Shown piece after piece: positions 32,422 through 39,167 of a stretch of DNA of 53,643 nucleotides. The notes beneath the pieces were generated by a model. That model made no database searches. It saw only the letters and a program-made list of their open reading frames with translations, and was not told the origin of the DNA. The position numbers and the translations under genes are program-made. The number at the start of each line of letters is the position of its first letter. Positions within the stretch are counted from its first letter, which is position 1. The stretch covers positions 1 to 53,643 of the IMG/VR virus record IMGVR_UViG_3300011115_000699. The stretch is one strand, 5' to 3'. This DNA is from a virus.

Positions 32422-32438
32422 TATACTTGCGTGGGAGG
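32422..32438 (+). promoter_or_regulatory. Promoter of the rightward early cluster
   Basis: TATACT (32422-32427) is followed by TGCGTG and a GGGAGG ribosome-binding site, then the ATG at 32446. It matches the dispersed TACTTGCGTG element. Confidence 0.5.
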
Positions 32439-32445
32439 TAACTTT

Positions 32446-32703
32446 ATGGTTACGATTGACAAGGCTCTGCGGCATTTGATGATTGGCAAGCCTGTGCGTC
32501 TCGCGTACTGGCAAGACAACGAATACTTGCGGTATTCAGAGTTGTTTGAAGTGTACGAGATGGTATGTGGTGGGGAAAAGCATCACCTGGAGCAGTTAAA
32601 CCTCCCTGGCGAGAGTTTCTGCGCTCCTGAGTGGGTATTGGGTGAGTTTGATCCAGTGCGTGAGGATGTTATCCATTGGAGTGAAGATGCCGAAAAGAAG
32701 TAA
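32446..32703 (+). CDS. Tad2-like (DUF2829-like) small protein, candidate anti-defence
   Basis: The protein has 85 residues. ATG 32446 has GGGAGG eight bases upstream. The N-terminus IDKALRHLMIGKPVRLAYW, followed by DNEYLRY, has the pattern A-L-x2-L-x2-G-K-x-V-x-x-x-x-W seen in DUF2829/Tad2 proteins; the C-terminus has EDVIHW in the position of the usual D-[IL]-x-x-x-D-W. Known Tad2 proteins bind and sequester the signalling nucleotide of Thoeris defence. This copy is the most diverged of three in the cluster, and the call depends on the better matches at 32889 and 33284. Confidence 0.5.
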   Translation: MVTIDKALRHLMIGKPVRLAYWQDNEYLRYSELFEVYEMVCGGEKHHLEQLNLPGESFCAPEWVLGEFDPVREDVIHWSEDAEKK

Positions 32704-32896
32704 TTGGACAGAGGAGCAGAGACAACGAGAGCGTAATACTGACAAGGTGCGCCGTGACTCTGTTGAATACGATGTGTTCGACCAGGATGGGTACAAGATC
32801 AAGTCCTACAGCAAGAAGGTTAGTGCTGAGATTTGGTGCAACGACCACGATGGTCATACGTTTCTGAGGACGTACTTGCGTGATAAGCATGGATAA
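32687..32896 (+). CDS. Hypothetical small basic protein
   Basis: The protein has 69 residues starting MPKRSNWTEEQRQRER, with GGAG five bases upstream and a 17-base overlap with the preceding gene. The basic N-terminal helix is followed by YDVFDQDGYKIKSYSKKV and a short Trp/His-containing end. The small charged layout suggests nucleic-acid or protein contact, but no family was recognised. It is translationally coupled between two Tad2-like genes. Confidence 0.55.
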   Translation: MPKRSNWTEEQRQRERNTDKVRRDSVEYDVFDQDGYKIKSYSKKVSAEIWCNDHDGHTFLRTYLRDKHG

Positions 32897-33287
32897 GCGT
32901 AGGAAATTGACTGATGCCCAAGTAGATGGGATTCGTGAGATGCTTGCCGAAGGGCATACCTTGGAGCGCATTGCCAGAGAGTTTAATGTCAGCGATAGTC
33001 ATGTCCACCGGATCAAGGATGCACACAGTAAGGGTGAAGTAAAACTCAAGCGTTCATCTTTGTCGAGCTGCATGAATCTGATTAAGGCTGGTATGCCATT
33101 CAAGCGCGTTGCTTGGGGAGACCACTTCTATTACTTCTATGACACCGAGGAGTCTTGGTTTATAAAGCATAGATGTCTAGGGGAACATGGCGATGACTAC
33201 GAGATTATTGAGTACACGCTCGATCTTAGTATGGAGGACCTGATGGCGAAGGACTGGGTTGTACTTACGTGGGAGTCAGTAGAATGA
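32889..33287 (+). CDS. HTH fused to Tad2-like (DUF2829-like) domain
   Basis: The protein has 132 residues; ATG 32889 overlaps the previous stop by eight bases. Residues about 3-45 are a resolvase/Hin-type helix-turn-helix (LTDAQVDGIREMLAEG, then IAREFNVSDSHVHRIK). Residues about 55-132 have the Tad2-like pattern: CMNLIKAGMPFKRVAW, an aromatic strand, and MEDLMAKDWVVL. The combination would let a ligand-binding domain of the Tad2 type control DNA binding, or simply tether it. The HTH part is clear; the domain assignment of the second half is by motif only. Confidence 0.6.
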   Translation: MDKRRKLTDAQVDGIREMLAEGHTLERIAREFNVSDSHVHRIKDAHSKGEVKLKRSSLSSCMNLIKAGMPFKRVAWGDHFYYFYDTEESWFIKHRCLGEHGDDYEIIEYTLDLSMEDLMAKDWVVLTWESVE

Positions 33288-33517
33288 CTGGACTAGAAGC
33301 ACTGGAGTTATTGAGAAATAGCGACACTAAAGTTAAACGTGCCGAATGGCGAGATGGTGAATACCTAAGAGCATATGGTAACGGTCAAGGCATATGTCCA
33401 TCAGTAGGCTATCACCGTAAACGGGGAGAGGACTGTTACTATCCAGAGGATGCAGTTACTTTAACCGATGACATTTTAAACGACTTTACAGCAGATGACT
33501 GGGAGGTAGTGGCATGA
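33284..33517 (+). CDS. Tad2-like (DUF2829-like) protein, candidate anti-defence
   Basis: The protein has 77 residues; ATG 33284 overlaps the previous stop (ATGA) with GGGAG eight bases upstream. It gives the best match of the three: LEALELLRNSDTKVKRAEW, GEYLRA, and at the C-terminus DDILNDFTADDWEVV, the typical D-W-x-V ending of DUF2829. Tad2-family proteins sequester nucleotide signals of Thoeris and some other defence systems, disarming the effector. Whether this one binds such a ligand cannot be told from sequence. Confidence 0.65.
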   Translation: MTGLEALELLRNSDTKVKRAEWRDGEYLRAYGNGQGICPSVGYHRKRGEDCYYPEDAVTLTDDILNDFTADDWEVVA

Positions 33518-33774
33518 AGTTTGAGGTCAACGCAGTAATGAAAATTGGACACGACGAGGACTTATACGAAGCAGTCTCCGTCTTGTCAAAGTACTTTACT
33601 GAGAATCCAGATGAACCATATGTGGAGCTTATTTACGATCGAGATGGCGTAAAAGAAGTGGTTGGCAGGATCAACAACCCGCAGTTCACCGAACTTATAT
33701 ACGCTGTTAGTTATGGGCTTGATAAGTTGAAACGCAAAAACGCAATACGTACTGTGGAGATAAAGAAGCAATAG
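33514..33774 (+). CDS. Hypothetical small protein
   Basis: The protein has 86 residues with an ATGA overlap to the preceding gene. The N-terminal strand (MKFEVNAVMKIGHDEDLYE) and YVELIYDRDGVKEVVG suggest a small alpha/beta fold; the C-terminus is basic (KLKRKNAIRTVEIKKQ). It may act with the Tad2-like genes because of the coupling. No family was recognised. Confidence 0.55.
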   Translation: MKFEVNAVMKIGHDEDLYEAVSVLSKYFTENPDEPYVELIYDRDGVKEVVGRINNPQFTELIYAVSYGLDKLKRKNAIRTVEIKKQ

Positions 33775-33775
33775 A

Positions 33776-33982
33776 TTGAAAAAAGGACAGCCAATTAAGC
33801 CAACTGGCTTCGCTAAAACCTTTGCTAAAAAGTTACACGATGCAGCTTCTAGTAAAGGAAACGCAGAGATGTTTATGCGGAAGGACGTGTACGACCATCT
33901 TGTTGACGCCAACAAAAAGGGTACATCCACGGTAACATCAGAGGGATCGAAAGATCAGTTAACGAAAGGCCAGAAAACCTAG
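33776..33982 (+). CDS. Hypothetical small basic protein, TTG start
   Basis: The protein has 68 residues. TTG 33776 is one base after the upstream stop, with GGAG and AAAGAAG upstream in the previous gene's end; no early ATG exists. The product is Lys-rich (MKKGQPIKPTGFAKTFAKKL) and ends in a Ser/Thr/Gln-rich tail. It is followed by a terminator at 34005. The function is unknown. Confidence 0.5.
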   Translation: MKKGQPIKPTGFAKTFAKKLHDAASSKGNAEMFMRKDVYDHLVDANKKGTSTVTSEGSKDQLTKGQKT

Positions 33983-34004
33983 TTAACTTTGGACTCTGCA
34001 AAAG

Positions 34005-34036
34005 AAAGACCAGCCGGCCACGCTGGTCTTTTTTGT
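34005..34036 (+). terminator. Rho-independent terminator of the early cluster
   Basis: AAAGACCAGC and GCTGGTCTTT form a ten-base stem with a seven-base loop, followed by TTT and more T. It ends the transcription unit starting at 32446. Confidence 0.85.
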
Positions 34037-34047
34037 TATACTAGGGT
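34037..34047 (+). promoter_or_regulatory. -10 box for near-leaderless transcript
   Basis: TATACT (34037-34042), with TGT before it, stands five bases before the ATG at 34048, directly after a terminator. The AGGG between box and ATG is too close to act as a normal ribosome-binding site. Confidence 0.5.
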
Positions 34048-34434
34048 ATGTCCAGTGCAGTAAAAAAAGACCCAGCAAAATGGAAGCGTGTTGTTGCTAG
34101 TGTCAAATCCGGAACCAAGGGTGGAGACCCAGGTGAATGGTCTGCTCGCAAAGCGCAACTCGCTACACAGAAGTACAAGGCATCTGGTGGTGGCTACGTA
34201 GGTCCTAAGACAGCAGACAACAGTCTAGCGAAATGGACGGATCAGAAGTGGCGTACAAGCGATGGGACGCCCAGTGAAGGCAAGAAACGCTACCTTCCAG
34301 ATAAGGCTTGGTCAACTCTTTCTAAATCGGAAACGGTTGCTACCAACAAAGCAAAAGCAGCTGGAAACAAGGCTGGTAAACAGTACGTTCCACAACCTAA
34401 AGCAGTAGCACAGAAGGCAGCCAGACATCGATGA
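34048..34434 (+). CDS. DUF5872-like basic protein
   Basis: The protein has 128 residues. The pattern KWKRVVASVKSGTKGG, DPGEWSARKAQLA, YKASGGGY and KWTDQKWRTSDG matches a small, conserved, very basic phage and environmental protein family annotated as DUF5872. It ends in a Lys/Ala/Gln tail. No enzyme motif is present; the many basic residues and repeated Trp suggest DNA or virion association. It has its own promoter and is followed with an ATGA overlap by an RHH-like gene. Confidence 0.7.
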   Translation: MSSAVKKDPAKWKRVVASVKSGTKGGDPGEWSARKAQLATQKYKASGGGYVGPKTADNSLAKWTDQKWRTSDGTPSEGKKRYLPDKAWSTLSKSETVATNKAKAAGNKAGKQYVPQPKAVAQKAARHR

Positions 34435-34646
34435 TTAAACGTAACATCCACGATGTGGGTCCATTCAATGTCCCCTTGAAAACAAAGGTCAGCATTGACC
34501 TGGCAAGCAAACTAAAACAGTACTGCCTGAAGAATGGACTACCAGAAGACTTCGTTGTCCGAGCCGCCATTGCCATACACCTGGCGATTAAGAACGAAGA
34601 CAAAGAAGAAGATGTCCAATACGACGAAGTCGGGCCTGGAACATAA
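34431..34646 (+). CDS. Ribbon-helix-helix-like small protein
   Basis: The protein has 71 residues, start coupled by ATGA to the preceding gene. Residues about 17-55 (LKTKVSIDLASKLKQYCLKNG, then EDFVVRAAIAIHLAI) fit a strand followed by two helices, as in CopG/Arc-type repressors. The tail is acidic. It could regulate the neighbouring divergent or convergent units. The assignment rests on the pattern only. Confidence 0.5.
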   Translation: MIKRNIHDVGPFNVPLKTKVSIDLASKLKQYCLKNGLPEDFVVRAAIAIHLAIKNEDKEEDVQYDEVGPGT

Positions 34647-34672
34647 AAAAGCGCACCACCCGGTGCGCTTTC
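34645..34672. terminator. Bidirectional terminator between convergent genes
   Basis: AAAGCGCACC (34648-34657) and GGTGCGCTTT (34662-34671) give a ten-base stem. A-runs on the left make a U-run for the leftward thyX transcript, and TTTCC follows on the right for the + strand genes. Confidence 0.8.
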
Positions 34673-34674
34673 CT

Positions 34675-35310
34675 TTACTGTATGTAATGCGCTTCAAACG
34701 CAGCAGTCGTTACTGGTAGTACATCTTTCAGTACATTCCAGCAGTCCGTAGCAAGCTCTCGATGCTCTTCTTGGGTATGTTCATCCATACGTACACGGCA
34801 GTAATGCAACCAATCACGCACAGTACCCTTCATGTACAACCTGGTGCCTACACACATAGGTAGAACCATCCTGGCTGACTCAAGGGCTACACCGTGCTTG
34901 ACAAGGTCATCGTAGGCACGAACGGCAACCAGGATCGATGCCAACGCCTTGTTGTCCATCTCAAGTTGTGTTTCTTCATCCTCAAATGAAACACTGCCTT
35001 GACGGTTAGTTGAACCTTTGCGGCGCATCGATGGCAAGTCCAACTCAATCTTGCCAGGGTTAGCATACCGTTGACTAAATTCTTGAAAATGGAAGCTCCT
35101 GTGACGCAAGATCTGTGCTGAGATTGCCCTGGACGTGTAGATTTCCATCGTCACGTCAACCATCTCAAACACGCTCCAATGCCCATGTTTGATGCAGTAC
35201 GTGAGTAACTTCTCGTAGTCAGGGTTATCTGGGTTACTCGATGAAACCCGCGCAAGATGAATCATAAACTTCTCTGCGTCAGGCTGTATGTGCTTTAGTG
35301 TTGCTGCCAT
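34675..35310 (-). CDS. thyX: Flavin-dependent thymidylate synthase ThyX
   Basis: The protein has 211 residues. The ThyX signature is RHRSFHFQEFSQR at 69-81 (consensus R-H-R-x7-S-x-R). The surrounding KHGHWSVFEMVDVTMEI and LPMCVGTRLYM also fit. The enzyme makes dTMP from dUMP using FAD, NADPH and methylenetetrahydrofolate. The gene is immediately downstream of dut, whose product supplies dUMP; the two form one leftward unit ending at the terminator at 34645. Confidence 0.93.
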   Translation of the reverse strand: MAATLKHIQPDAEKFMIHLARVSSSNPDNPDYEKLLTYCIKHGHWSVFEMVDVTMEIYTSRAISAQILRHRSFHFQEFSQRYANPGKIELDLPSMRRKGSTNRQGSVSFEDEETQLEMDNKALASILVAVRAYDDLVKHGVALESARMVLPMCVGTRLYMKGTVRDWLHYCRVRMDEHTQEEHRELATDCWNVLKDVLPVTTAAFEAHYIQ

Positions 35311-35712
35311 CTAAACTCCTGTACTTCCAAATCCACCTGTGCCACGCTTGAGCGCGTTCTTCTCTACTGGTTGCACCAACGTCATCTGTAACAGTTGAGC
35401 AACGCGATCACCACGCCTGTATTCAAAGGTGGTCTTGCCCAGGTTACACAACAACACGCCGACATGACCGTCATAGTCAGCGTCAATCACACCAGGTGCA
35501 TTGATTACAAACACACCTTTACTTGCCATCCCAGACCTACTGCACACCAGGCCCACAGTGTTCTCTTCAAGCAACACCTTGATGCCAGTCGCTACGTGTA
35601 CAACATTGTTCGGTTCCACGCGCCCGTCATCGATAGCGCGTAGGTCGTAACCTGCTGATTTAGACGTCGCTCGCGTAGGTATAAACCCATTCAACTCAAC
35701 TACAAAGTTCAT
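35311..35712 (-). CDS. dut: dUTPase
   Basis: The protein has 133 residues from ATG 35712 with AGGAGGG upstream; a TTG three bases earlier is also in frame. All five trimeric dUTPase motifs are visible: AGYDLRA, RSGMASKG, GVIDADYDG (catalytic Asp), RGDRVAQLL and the C-terminal RGTGGFGSTG that closes over the active site. It hydrolyses dUTP to dUMP, keeping uracil out of phage DNA and feeding ThyX. Confidence 0.95.
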   Translation of the reverse strand: MNFVVELNGFIPTRATSKSAGYDLRAIDDGRVEPNNVVHVATGIKVLLEENTVGLVCSRSGMASKGVFVINAPGVIDADYDGHVGVLLCNLGKTTFEYRRGDRVAQLLQMTLVQPVEKNALKRGTGGFGSTGV

Positions 35713-35730
35713 CAATCCCTCCTTCCACAG

Positions 35731-35778
35731 GATACCACGCAGGTACGTACCGGTGATATAATACTTGCGTGATTATCC
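35731..35778. promoter_or_regulatory. Divergent promoter pair with inverted elements
   Basis: On the - strand TACCTGCGTGGTATCC points to dut; on the + strand TATAAT (35757-35762) continues into TACTTGCGTGATTATCC and points to the 35794 gene. Between them lies the palindrome GGTACGTACC (35742-35751). One protein could bind both. Confidence 0.55.
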
Positions 35779-35793
35779 ACACGGAGGTTTCTA

Positions 35794-36096
35794 TTGATTA
35801 CTATTGCAAGGGCTGATCGCAGCTGCAATGTCACTGTGAAGATTCAGCATCTTCCTGATGGTGTGTACTTCCACATCACTGCGCCCAACGAAACCGTAGC
35901 CGAGCGTTACACTCCTGTCCAGGCATGGAATTTCCTGTACAGTTGCGTAGAACTTGGTGATGTAACTATCCCTACAAAGACGCTTCTTGAGATTGCCGAC
36001 ATGGTAATCCAGTACTTTGCACCACAAAAACGTGCAACGCCTGTGAGTGTTGAGATGGGATCGATGTCCTTTGATGGAGGAGATATCGATGGTTAA
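35794..36096 (+). CDS. Hypothetical protein upstream of ssb, TTG start
   Basis: The protein has 100 residues. TTG 35794 has GGAGG six bases upstream and no ATG is available nearby. The N-terminal half is beta-rich (NVTVKIQHLPDGVYFHIT), then helical (AWNFLYSCVELGD; LLEIADMVIQYF). It overlaps the ssb start by eight bases, so the two are co-translated; a role in replication is likely but unspecified. No family was recognised. Confidence 0.55.
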   Translation: MITIARADRSCNVTVKIQHLPDGVYFHITAPNETVAERYTPVQAWNFLYSCVELGDVTIPTKTLLEIADMVIQYFAPQKRATPVSVEMGSMSFDGGDIDG

Positions 36097-36499
36097 TCGT
36101 GTAGTCCTTACAGGGCGCCTGTGCGCTGATCCAGAGCATAAGACATCAGCCGCTGGCAAGTCTATCTGCTCGCTTCGTATCGCTGTGGACCGCAAAGGTC
36201 GCGAGAAGGAGACGGACTTCTTTGACGCGACGGCTTTTGGTCAGGTCGCTGACTTTGTTGGCACCTACATCAAGAAGGGTCGCATGGTTGGTATCGATGG
36301 CAAGCTGCGCACCAGGGAATACGAAGCCAAAGATGGTACACGCCGTAAGGTGTACGAGATCATCGTGGATGATGTAACCGCTCTTGATCGTCCAAAGGAC
36401 GGTGACCCAGGTGGATTCACCGAGCAGTCAAGCGGAATCAAGCCAGCTGCAAAGCCCCAGGCCCAGACCCAGGATATTGATGACCCATTCGCGGAATAA
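36089..36499 (+). CDS. ssb: Single-stranded DNA-binding protein
   Basis: The protein has 136 residues; ATG 36089 has GGAGGAG upstream. The OB-fold of SSB is clear: MVNRVVLTGRLCADPE, then DFFDATAFGQVADF and GTYIKKGRMVGIDGKL, with VYEIIVDDVTALD. A Gln/Ala/Pro-rich linker ends in DIDDPFAE, close to the acidic C-terminal tip (DDDIPF) that recruits partner proteins. It protects single strands and cooperates with the Rad52-like annealing protein. Confidence 0.95.
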   Translation: MVNRVVLTGRLCADPEHKTSAAGKSICSLRIAVDRKGREKETDFFDATAFGQVADFVGTYIKKGRMVGIDGKLRTREYEAKDGTRRKVYEIIVDDVTALDRPKDGDPGGFTEQSSGIKPAAKPQAQTQDIDDPFAE

Positions 36500-36529
36500 A
36501 ACACGCAATTAGACATCAAATAAAACAAG

Positions 36530-36561
36530 AAACACTCCCTCAACTAAGGGAGTGTTTTTTT
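36530..36561 (+). terminator. Terminator after ssb, overlapping the convergent gene's end
   Basis: AAACACTCCCT and AGGGAGTGTTT form an eleven-base stem with a six-base loop, followed by TTTTT on the + strand. The hairpin contains the stop codon of the leftward gene at 36540. Confidence 0.85.
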
Positions 36562-36767
36562 ACTTTGTCAACAATCTGATCAGACAACTCTTCGTCATCA
36601 GTCAGCTCTACAACCAAGTACCAGATTGCTTTGTGAAGATCCTGGTTCTTGTACTGCTTGTGATTGCACCTGGCAACGTACTTGATTACGTTGAACAAGT
36701 GAGGGTTCAGACCCCAATCCATGGCAAATTTCCGTGGACTGGGACCTTTCCTGTAATGCTCAACCAT
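36540..36767 (-). CDS. DUF3310-like small protein
   Basis: The protein has 75 residues from ATG 36767, which overlaps the methyltransferase stop by eight bases; the longer open frame upstream is a shadow of that gene. The pattern WGLNPHLFNVIKYVARC followed by NQDLHKAIWYLVVEL matches the DUF3310 family (a helical phage protein, often annotated as nucleotide-kinase-like without proof). It probably acts with its operon partner. Confidence 0.7.
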   Translation of the reverse strand: MVEHYRKGPSPRKFAMDWGLNPHLFNVIKYVARCNHKQYKNQDLHKAIWYLVVELTDDEELSDQIVDKVKKHSLS

Positions 36768-38535
36768 CGTTAGATTCTCGGATGACTGCACTGGCCTTGG
36801 TAATCTGTTCGCCAAGCCACTTGATGACCGGGACTGCCATACTGTTTCCAAGTGCTTTGAATCTTGCTCCGTCTGTTGCGGTTTCAAGTACTGCATTTTG
36901 TTCTTCGGGACATCCATACTTACCCAACTCCTCTCTAAAACACCCAGCCTTGGATTTGTACCAACGTATGTCAGTGTATCCATCTGGGAATCCTTGAAGA
37001 CGCTCACACTCAACTGGTGTAAGGCGCCTGACAATCATGTTTGTATGAACAGCAGGAACAGAGTTACCACCAGCACTAGACATCAATGTAGGGGATAGTG
37101 TTTCGCTGTATCCAATGGACCTGGCAGCTGCACCTTGTCCTAACTTGAACGCACCTACATCATGGGCAACGTACTGATCAGGAGTGGTCGCTATCGTGTA
37201 TGCACACTCATCTTGTCCCATGTAACCGGCTCCTCCTCCTCCAGGTTTCGGTGTTCCACCGCTCACACCAGAGTAATGACCAATGCCACGTACTTTGAAG
37301 ACATGAGCAACACCTTGCGTAGCCATGCTGTCGAGCGTGTATGACGGATCACCATCATCACCTATACCCATGCCGTTCTGTTTCTTCTCTATGTCTCGGA
37401 CATCCTGGATTGGTATGGCGCCTTGCACAACATAGTTAATTGCATGATGACTTGTTGTTGCTGGTTGCGCAGCTTGTAAGCAGTTTGCTACTTCACTCTC
37501 TGTCGCACTGAACGTGTTAGCCTTAGCGTCTTCACGGACGCTGTAGACAGAGGTATGGCTAACGATTGGTGTATTCCCACCACCAGTGCCAAACCTGGCT
37601 ACAACCGTCTGGCACGTCTCGCCCATCTCTTTCACACGACTGTCAGCCGGGTGGGTTTCATACGCCTGGACTATGGTGTGCGTTGATCTGATATCACCGA
37701 TGTCAAAACAATTAAGTGTATTACTGACATCTGCTTCTACCCACGTCTCGTATCCGTCAGCAGATGTAGCACGAGTAGACTTACGGTAAGCCGTTGTGTC
37801 TACTATGTATGGACGATCTTTGACAGACGTAATAGTAGGAGAAAGATCACCTTCTATGATTTCCGCTTTTGCTTGACCGGACGCAACAGCAATTAACTCT
37901 CCGTCATCGTTACTGCTATCGATTCCAGTGCCAACTTGAGGGTTGGCGGCAGTTGTCTTCCTCTTACTTCTGCCCTCCGCAGGATTCCGACACACGCTTT
38001 CGCGCTCAAATAATACCGAGGATGGATGTCGCCAATCGCCTGAAGAGTGCGCGACAACAAAGACACGTCTGCGTCTTTGCGCGACTCCGAAGTACTGAGC
38101 GTCCAGCACTCGCCAGGACACGCTATACCCGATACTGACCAACGCCCCGATGAAGGCTCCAAAATCCCGTCCTCCGTTACTCGACAGGACACCAGGGACG
38201 TTTTCCCATATGACCCACTCAGGACGTACGTGGTCAACCAGACCGACAAAGGCAAGGGCGAGGTTACCACGTGGGTCATCCATTCCTTTTCTGAGTCCTG
38301 CGACTGAGAAGGATTGACAGGGGGTGCCTCCGATAAGAACGTCAACTGAACCTCTTGCAATGTTCCATTCCTTATACTTGGTTAGATCGCCGTAGTTCTT
38401 GACACCAGGATAGTGTTGATCCAAGACACGGGATGGGAATGCATCAATCTCAGCAAACCCTACGGGAGTCCAACCTAAAGACTCCCAGGCTACACTCGCA
38501 GCTTCTATACCACTGCAAACGCTTAGGTACCGCAT
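36760..38535 (-). CDS. DNA (cytosine-5-)-methyltransferase with long target-recognition region
   Basis: The protein has 591 residues. C5-methyltransferase motifs: LSVCSGIEAASVAW (I), GTPCQSFSVAG with catalytic C73 (IV), ENV at 111-113 (VI), QRRRRVF at 153-159 (VIII), RRLTPVECERLQGFPD at 503-518 (IX) and GNSMAVP at 563-569 (X). Between VIII and IX lie about 340 residues, far longer than in a simple enzyme, with a recurrent x-T-[LI] element (SPTITS, SNTLNC, YTLDSM, YTIATT, SPTLMS). It would methylate phage DNA against restriction. It follows a LuxR-like gene (TGATG join) and is coupled to the DUF3310-like gene. Confidence 0.93.
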   Translation of the reverse strand: MRYLSVCSGIEAASVAWESLGWTPVGFAEIDAFPSRVLDQHYPGVKNYGDLTKYKEWNIARGSVDVLIGGTPCQSFSVAGLRKGMDDPRGNLALAFVGLVDHVRPEWVIWENVPGVLSSNGGRDFGAFIGALVSIGYSVSWRVLDAQYFGVAQRRRRVFVVAHSSGDWRHPSSVLFERESVCRNPAEGRSKRKTTAANPQVGTGIDSSNDDGELIAVASGQAKAEIIEGDLSPTITSVKDRPYIVDTTAYRKSTRATSADGYETWVEADVSNTLNCFDIGDIRSTHTIVQAYETHPADSRVKEMGETCQTVVARFGTGGGNTPIVSHTSVYSVREDAKANTFSATESEVANCLQAAQPATTSHHAINYVVQGAIPIQDVRDIEKKQNGMGIGDDGDPSYTLDSMATQGVAHVFKVRGIGHYSGVSGGTPKPGGGGAGYMGQDECAYTIATTPDQYVAHDVGAFKLGQGAAARSIGYSETLSPTLMSSAGGNSVPAVHTNMIVRRLTPVECERLQGFPDGYTDIRWYKSKAGCFREELGKYGCPEEQNAVLETATDGARFKALGNSMAVPVIKWLGEQITKASAVIRESNDG

Positions 38536-38783
38536 CAGTCGATGAAGCCCATCGTGCGACCCTTGCGTACAGCACGATCACGCGCTCCTTGACCACTGAC
38601 GCCCAACTTCCAATACAGGTTGTCCATGTGAAACTGAACAGTGCGATGCGAGATGTTCATAGATACACCCATCATCTTTGCGGTCCGTTGAGATGGAAGC
38701 ATCTTAAGGATTTCCAATTCCCTGGCAGACAACTCGAATGCCAGTTTCTTTTCCTCGGTTTTTTCTTCTACTTCTTCGCTCAT
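38535..38783 (-). CDS. LuxR/GerE-type helix-turn-helix regulator
   Basis: The protein has 82 residues with GAGGT seven bases upstream. Residues about 18-75 have the GerE signature: LSARELEILKMLPSQ, then MGVSMNISHRTVQFHMDNLYWKLGVSG. There is no receiver or ligand domain, so this is a stand-alone DNA-binding domain. It lies between an unknown gene and the methyltransferase and may regulate this unit or the divergent promoter at 39101-39167. Confidence 0.8.
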   Translation of the reverse strand: MSEEVEEKTEEKKLAFELSARELEILKMLPSQRTAKMMGVSMNISHRTVQFHMDNLYWKLGVSGQGARDRAVRKGRTMGFID

Positions 38784-39100
38784 TTCTTGTACCTCTTCAT
38801 AATGTTAGTCCATGCTTTATCGGCAGAGATGTCATCCTTGTAGAACTCAATACTCTGCCGATCGTCCTCGTTGTATGCGATAAATGCAGCTTTGCCTTTG
38901 TACCCACGAATCTCACAGAATTCGACCTGATACTTATGCCCTGGGCAAGCCAAACCAACGCAGGGTGTGTCACACACAGTCCTGCCTGATTCAAAGCGCA
39001 CTCGCTTGACATATTGCTTATCTGTTTTGGCAACCGGTTTAGTGGATCGATATAGCAACGCATCAATGCAAAGGTCATCATAAATAACCGAAGACAGCAT
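38780..39100 (-). CDS. Hypothetical protein, leaderless start
   Basis: The protein has 106 residues from ATG 39100. This start is chosen because TATACT lies exactly six bases upstream; longer frames to 39160 need a TTG start and would read through the promoter. The middle has three Cys (VCDTPCVGLACPG) with a neighbouring His, a possible metal site; the C-terminus is helical and basic (KAWTNIMKRYKK). It is coupled to the LuxR-like gene by ATGA. The function is unknown. Confidence 0.6.
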   Translation of the reverse strand: MLSSVIYDDLCIDALLYRSTKPVAKTDKQYVKRVRFESGRTVCDTPCVGLACPGHKYQVEFCEIRGYKGKAAFIAYNEDDRQSIEFYKDDISADKAWTNIMKRYKK

Positions 39101-39112
39101 ACGGGAAGTATA
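39101..39112 (-). promoter_or_regulatory. -10 box for leaderless leftward transcript
   Basis: TATACT on the - strand (39107-39112) is six bases before ATG 39100. It belongs to a divergent pair with the + strand promoter at 39156. Confidence 0.5.
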
Positions 39113-39122
39113 TACTTGCATA

Positions 39123-39136
39123 CTTGCAGGTGCAAG
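39123..39136. promoter_or_regulatory. Palindromic operator candidate in divergent promoter region
   Basis: CTTGCA and TGCAAG flank GG, giving a 14-base palindrome midway between two leaderless promoters. ATACTTGC also repeats directly just to the left (39113-39127). Confidence 0.5.
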
Positions 39137-39155
39137 CGGTAGTCCATTCCTAATG

Positions 39156-39167
39156 TACAATCATGAT
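39156..39167 (+). promoter_or_regulatory. -10 box for leaderless rightward transcript
   Basis: TACAAT (39156-39161) is six bases before the ATG at 39168, with no Shine-Dalgarno sequence. Confidence 0.5.

Noticed and set aside
32120-32514. Overlapping frames in the divergent region left of 32446
   Set aside because: Low-complexity translations arising from a pyrimidine tract and hairpin repeats; several frames are open at once, as expected from biased composition.
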